Below are positions 63,303 through 64,000 of a stretch of DNA of 64,000 bases, piece by piece (positions within the stretch are counted from its first letter, which is position 1; each line of letters starts with the position of its first letter). The translations under genes and the position numbers were made by a program. The notes beneath the pieces were generated by a model. That model had not been told where the DNA came from. It saw nothing but the letters and a program-made list of their open reading frames with translations, and did not search any database. Origin of the DNA: Sphingomonas sp. LT1P40 (GTDB lineage: Bacteria; Pseudomonadota; Alphaproteobacteria; Sphingomonadales; Sphingomonadaceae). Location: positions 921,501 to 985,500 of the forward strand of contig NZ_JAXOJT010000002.1 in NCBI RefSeq assembly GCF_036663835.1, read 5' to 3'.

Positions 63303-64000
63303 ATGGCGAGTACGGGCAAGCGCAAGGGGATTGATCGGCGGACGCTGCTAATCGGCGGCGGGGCGGGGATCGGACTGGTCGTCGCCTGGGCGGTGTGGCC
63401 GCGGACGTATCTGCCGAACCTGAGCGTGCGCGAGAATGAAACCGCGTTTGGCGGGTGGCTGAAGATCGCCGCCAACGGGCAGGTGACGGTGGCGATTCCG
63501 CAATGTGAGACGGGGCAGGGCGTGTTCACCACGCTGCCGCAGGTGCTGGCCGACGAATTGGGCGCGGATTGGCGGATGGTGGGGGTGGAGCAGGCACCAC
63601 TCAACCCGCTTTACGTCAATGCGCTGGCGTCGGCGGAGCTGTTTCCGGGCGTCTTGCCGGAACGGCTGCGGGCGACGCACGCGACGCGCAGCGCGCTGGT
63701 GCTGACTGGCGGATCGACATCGATGCGCAGTTTCGAGGGACCGTTGCGACAGGCGGGTGCGGCGGCACGCGCGATGTTGTGCAAGGCGGCGGCGCGGCGC
63801 TGGGGTGTCGACTGGACGGCGTGCGAGACGGCGGGCGGCTTTGTCGTGCACGGGCAGCAGCGGCTGCGCTTCGGCGAGCTGGCGGTGGCAGCGGCGGACG
63901 AGGATGTGCCGGATGACCTCGCGCTGCGTGAGGGTGACGCCGGACGGCTGACGGGCGAGAATCTGCCCCGGCTGGATTCACCGGGCAAGGTCGATGGCAG
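63303..64000 (+). CDS. IorB-like molybdenum hydroxylase large subunit, 5' part
   Basis: The first 232 residues of a xanthine-dehydrogenase-family protein of the isoquinoline 1-oxidoreductase beta type, cut by the right edge. It begins with a Tat-like signal ([22 protein letters not shown]), then the first molybdopterin-binding-like domain ([42 protein letters not shown]). The family oxidises N-heterocycles or aldehydes in the periplasm. ATG 63303 was chosen. The partner small Fe-S subunit is not in view. Confidence 0.85.
   Translation, partial: MASTGKRKGIDRRTLLIGGGAGIGLVVAWAVWPRTYLPNLSVRENETAFGGWLKIAANGQVTVAIPQCETGQGVFTTLPQVLADELGADWRMVGVEQAPLNPLYVNALASAELFPGVLPERLRATHATRSALVLTGGSTSMRSFEGPLRQAGAAARAMLCKAAARRWGVDWTACETAGGFVVHGQQRLRFGELAVAAADEDVPDDLALREGDAGRLTGENLPRLDSPGKVDG

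Overview
This 64 kb window is GC-rich chromosomal DNA from an alphaproteobacterium, most likely a sphingomonad (Sphingomonas or a close relative). The evidence is the lineage-typical gene set: UPF0262, DUF2849 and DUF934 beside cysI/cysH, a two-ExbD TonB locus, an Rrf2-led suf operon and an iron-sulfur type APS reductase. GTG and TTG starts are frequent and genes are densely packed with many 4-bp ATGA/GTGA overlaps. The genus is an inference. I found no rRNA, tRNA, CRISPR array, prophage or complete insertion sequence.

Layout. 1-7.6 kb: end of parC, a c-di-GMP GGDEF/EAL protein, then housekeeping genes (cca, a CoA pyrophosphatase, DUF1285, GNAT, folB). 7.8-10.4 kb: tonB-exbB-exbD-exbD closed by a clear intrinsic terminator. 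10.5-16.5 kb: dcd, cdd, a GH25-like protein, UPF0262 and dnaB. 17.3-23.4 kb: a divergent cis-prenyltransferase and an assimilatory sulfate/siroheme operon (cobA-DUF2849-cysI-DUF934-cysH) divergent from an AraC-type regulator. 23.2-33.9 kb: mixed metabolism (astD, selO, a hydrolase, a glycosyltransferase, a nitronate-monooxygenase-like flavoprotein, a coniferyl-aldehyde-dehydrogenase-like enzyme, prepilin peptidase). 34-36 kb: a thiolase followed by about 900 bp of repeats and an odd non-coding or small-ORF region. 38-45 kb: a ten-gene suf iron-sulfur operon on the minus strand, headed by an Rrf2 regulator with a strong palindrome upstream. 45-57 kb: pyrD, an acyl-CoA ligase, an M16 peptidase, an Asp/Asn hydroxylase lying antisense to an over-long LacI-type frame, a secreted phosphatase/nuclease and a proton-pumping pyrophosphatase. 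57-64 kb: thiL, an in-frame toxin-antitoxin fusion, a Cys/Met PLP enzyme, pgeF, a MidA-type methyltransferase, lgt, and the start of an IorB-like molybdenum hydroxylase subunit.

How the genes fit together. The sulfate-reduction operon makes siroheme and sulfide, and the suf operon spends sulfur (through cysteine) on Fe-S clusters. Fe-S clusters are needed by CysI and CysH themselves. TonB/ExbB/ExbD energises outer-membrane uptake. Lgt, PgeF, GH25 and the prenyltransferase relate to the envelope.

Most noteworthy points: (1) two copies of a roughly 150-bp MITE-like element, each inserted at the TAG stop codon of a gene inside a CTAG target, so the protein is unchanged; (2) a RelE-type toxin and its HTH antitoxin in one frame, explicable by one extra base; (3) a LacI regulator whose frame runs about 660 bp antisense through a neighbouring enzyme gene; (4) unusual small genes, including one with an apparent CTG start at the end of the suf operon; (5) several palindromes that look like operators; (6) three families of dispersed or palindromic intergenic repeats.
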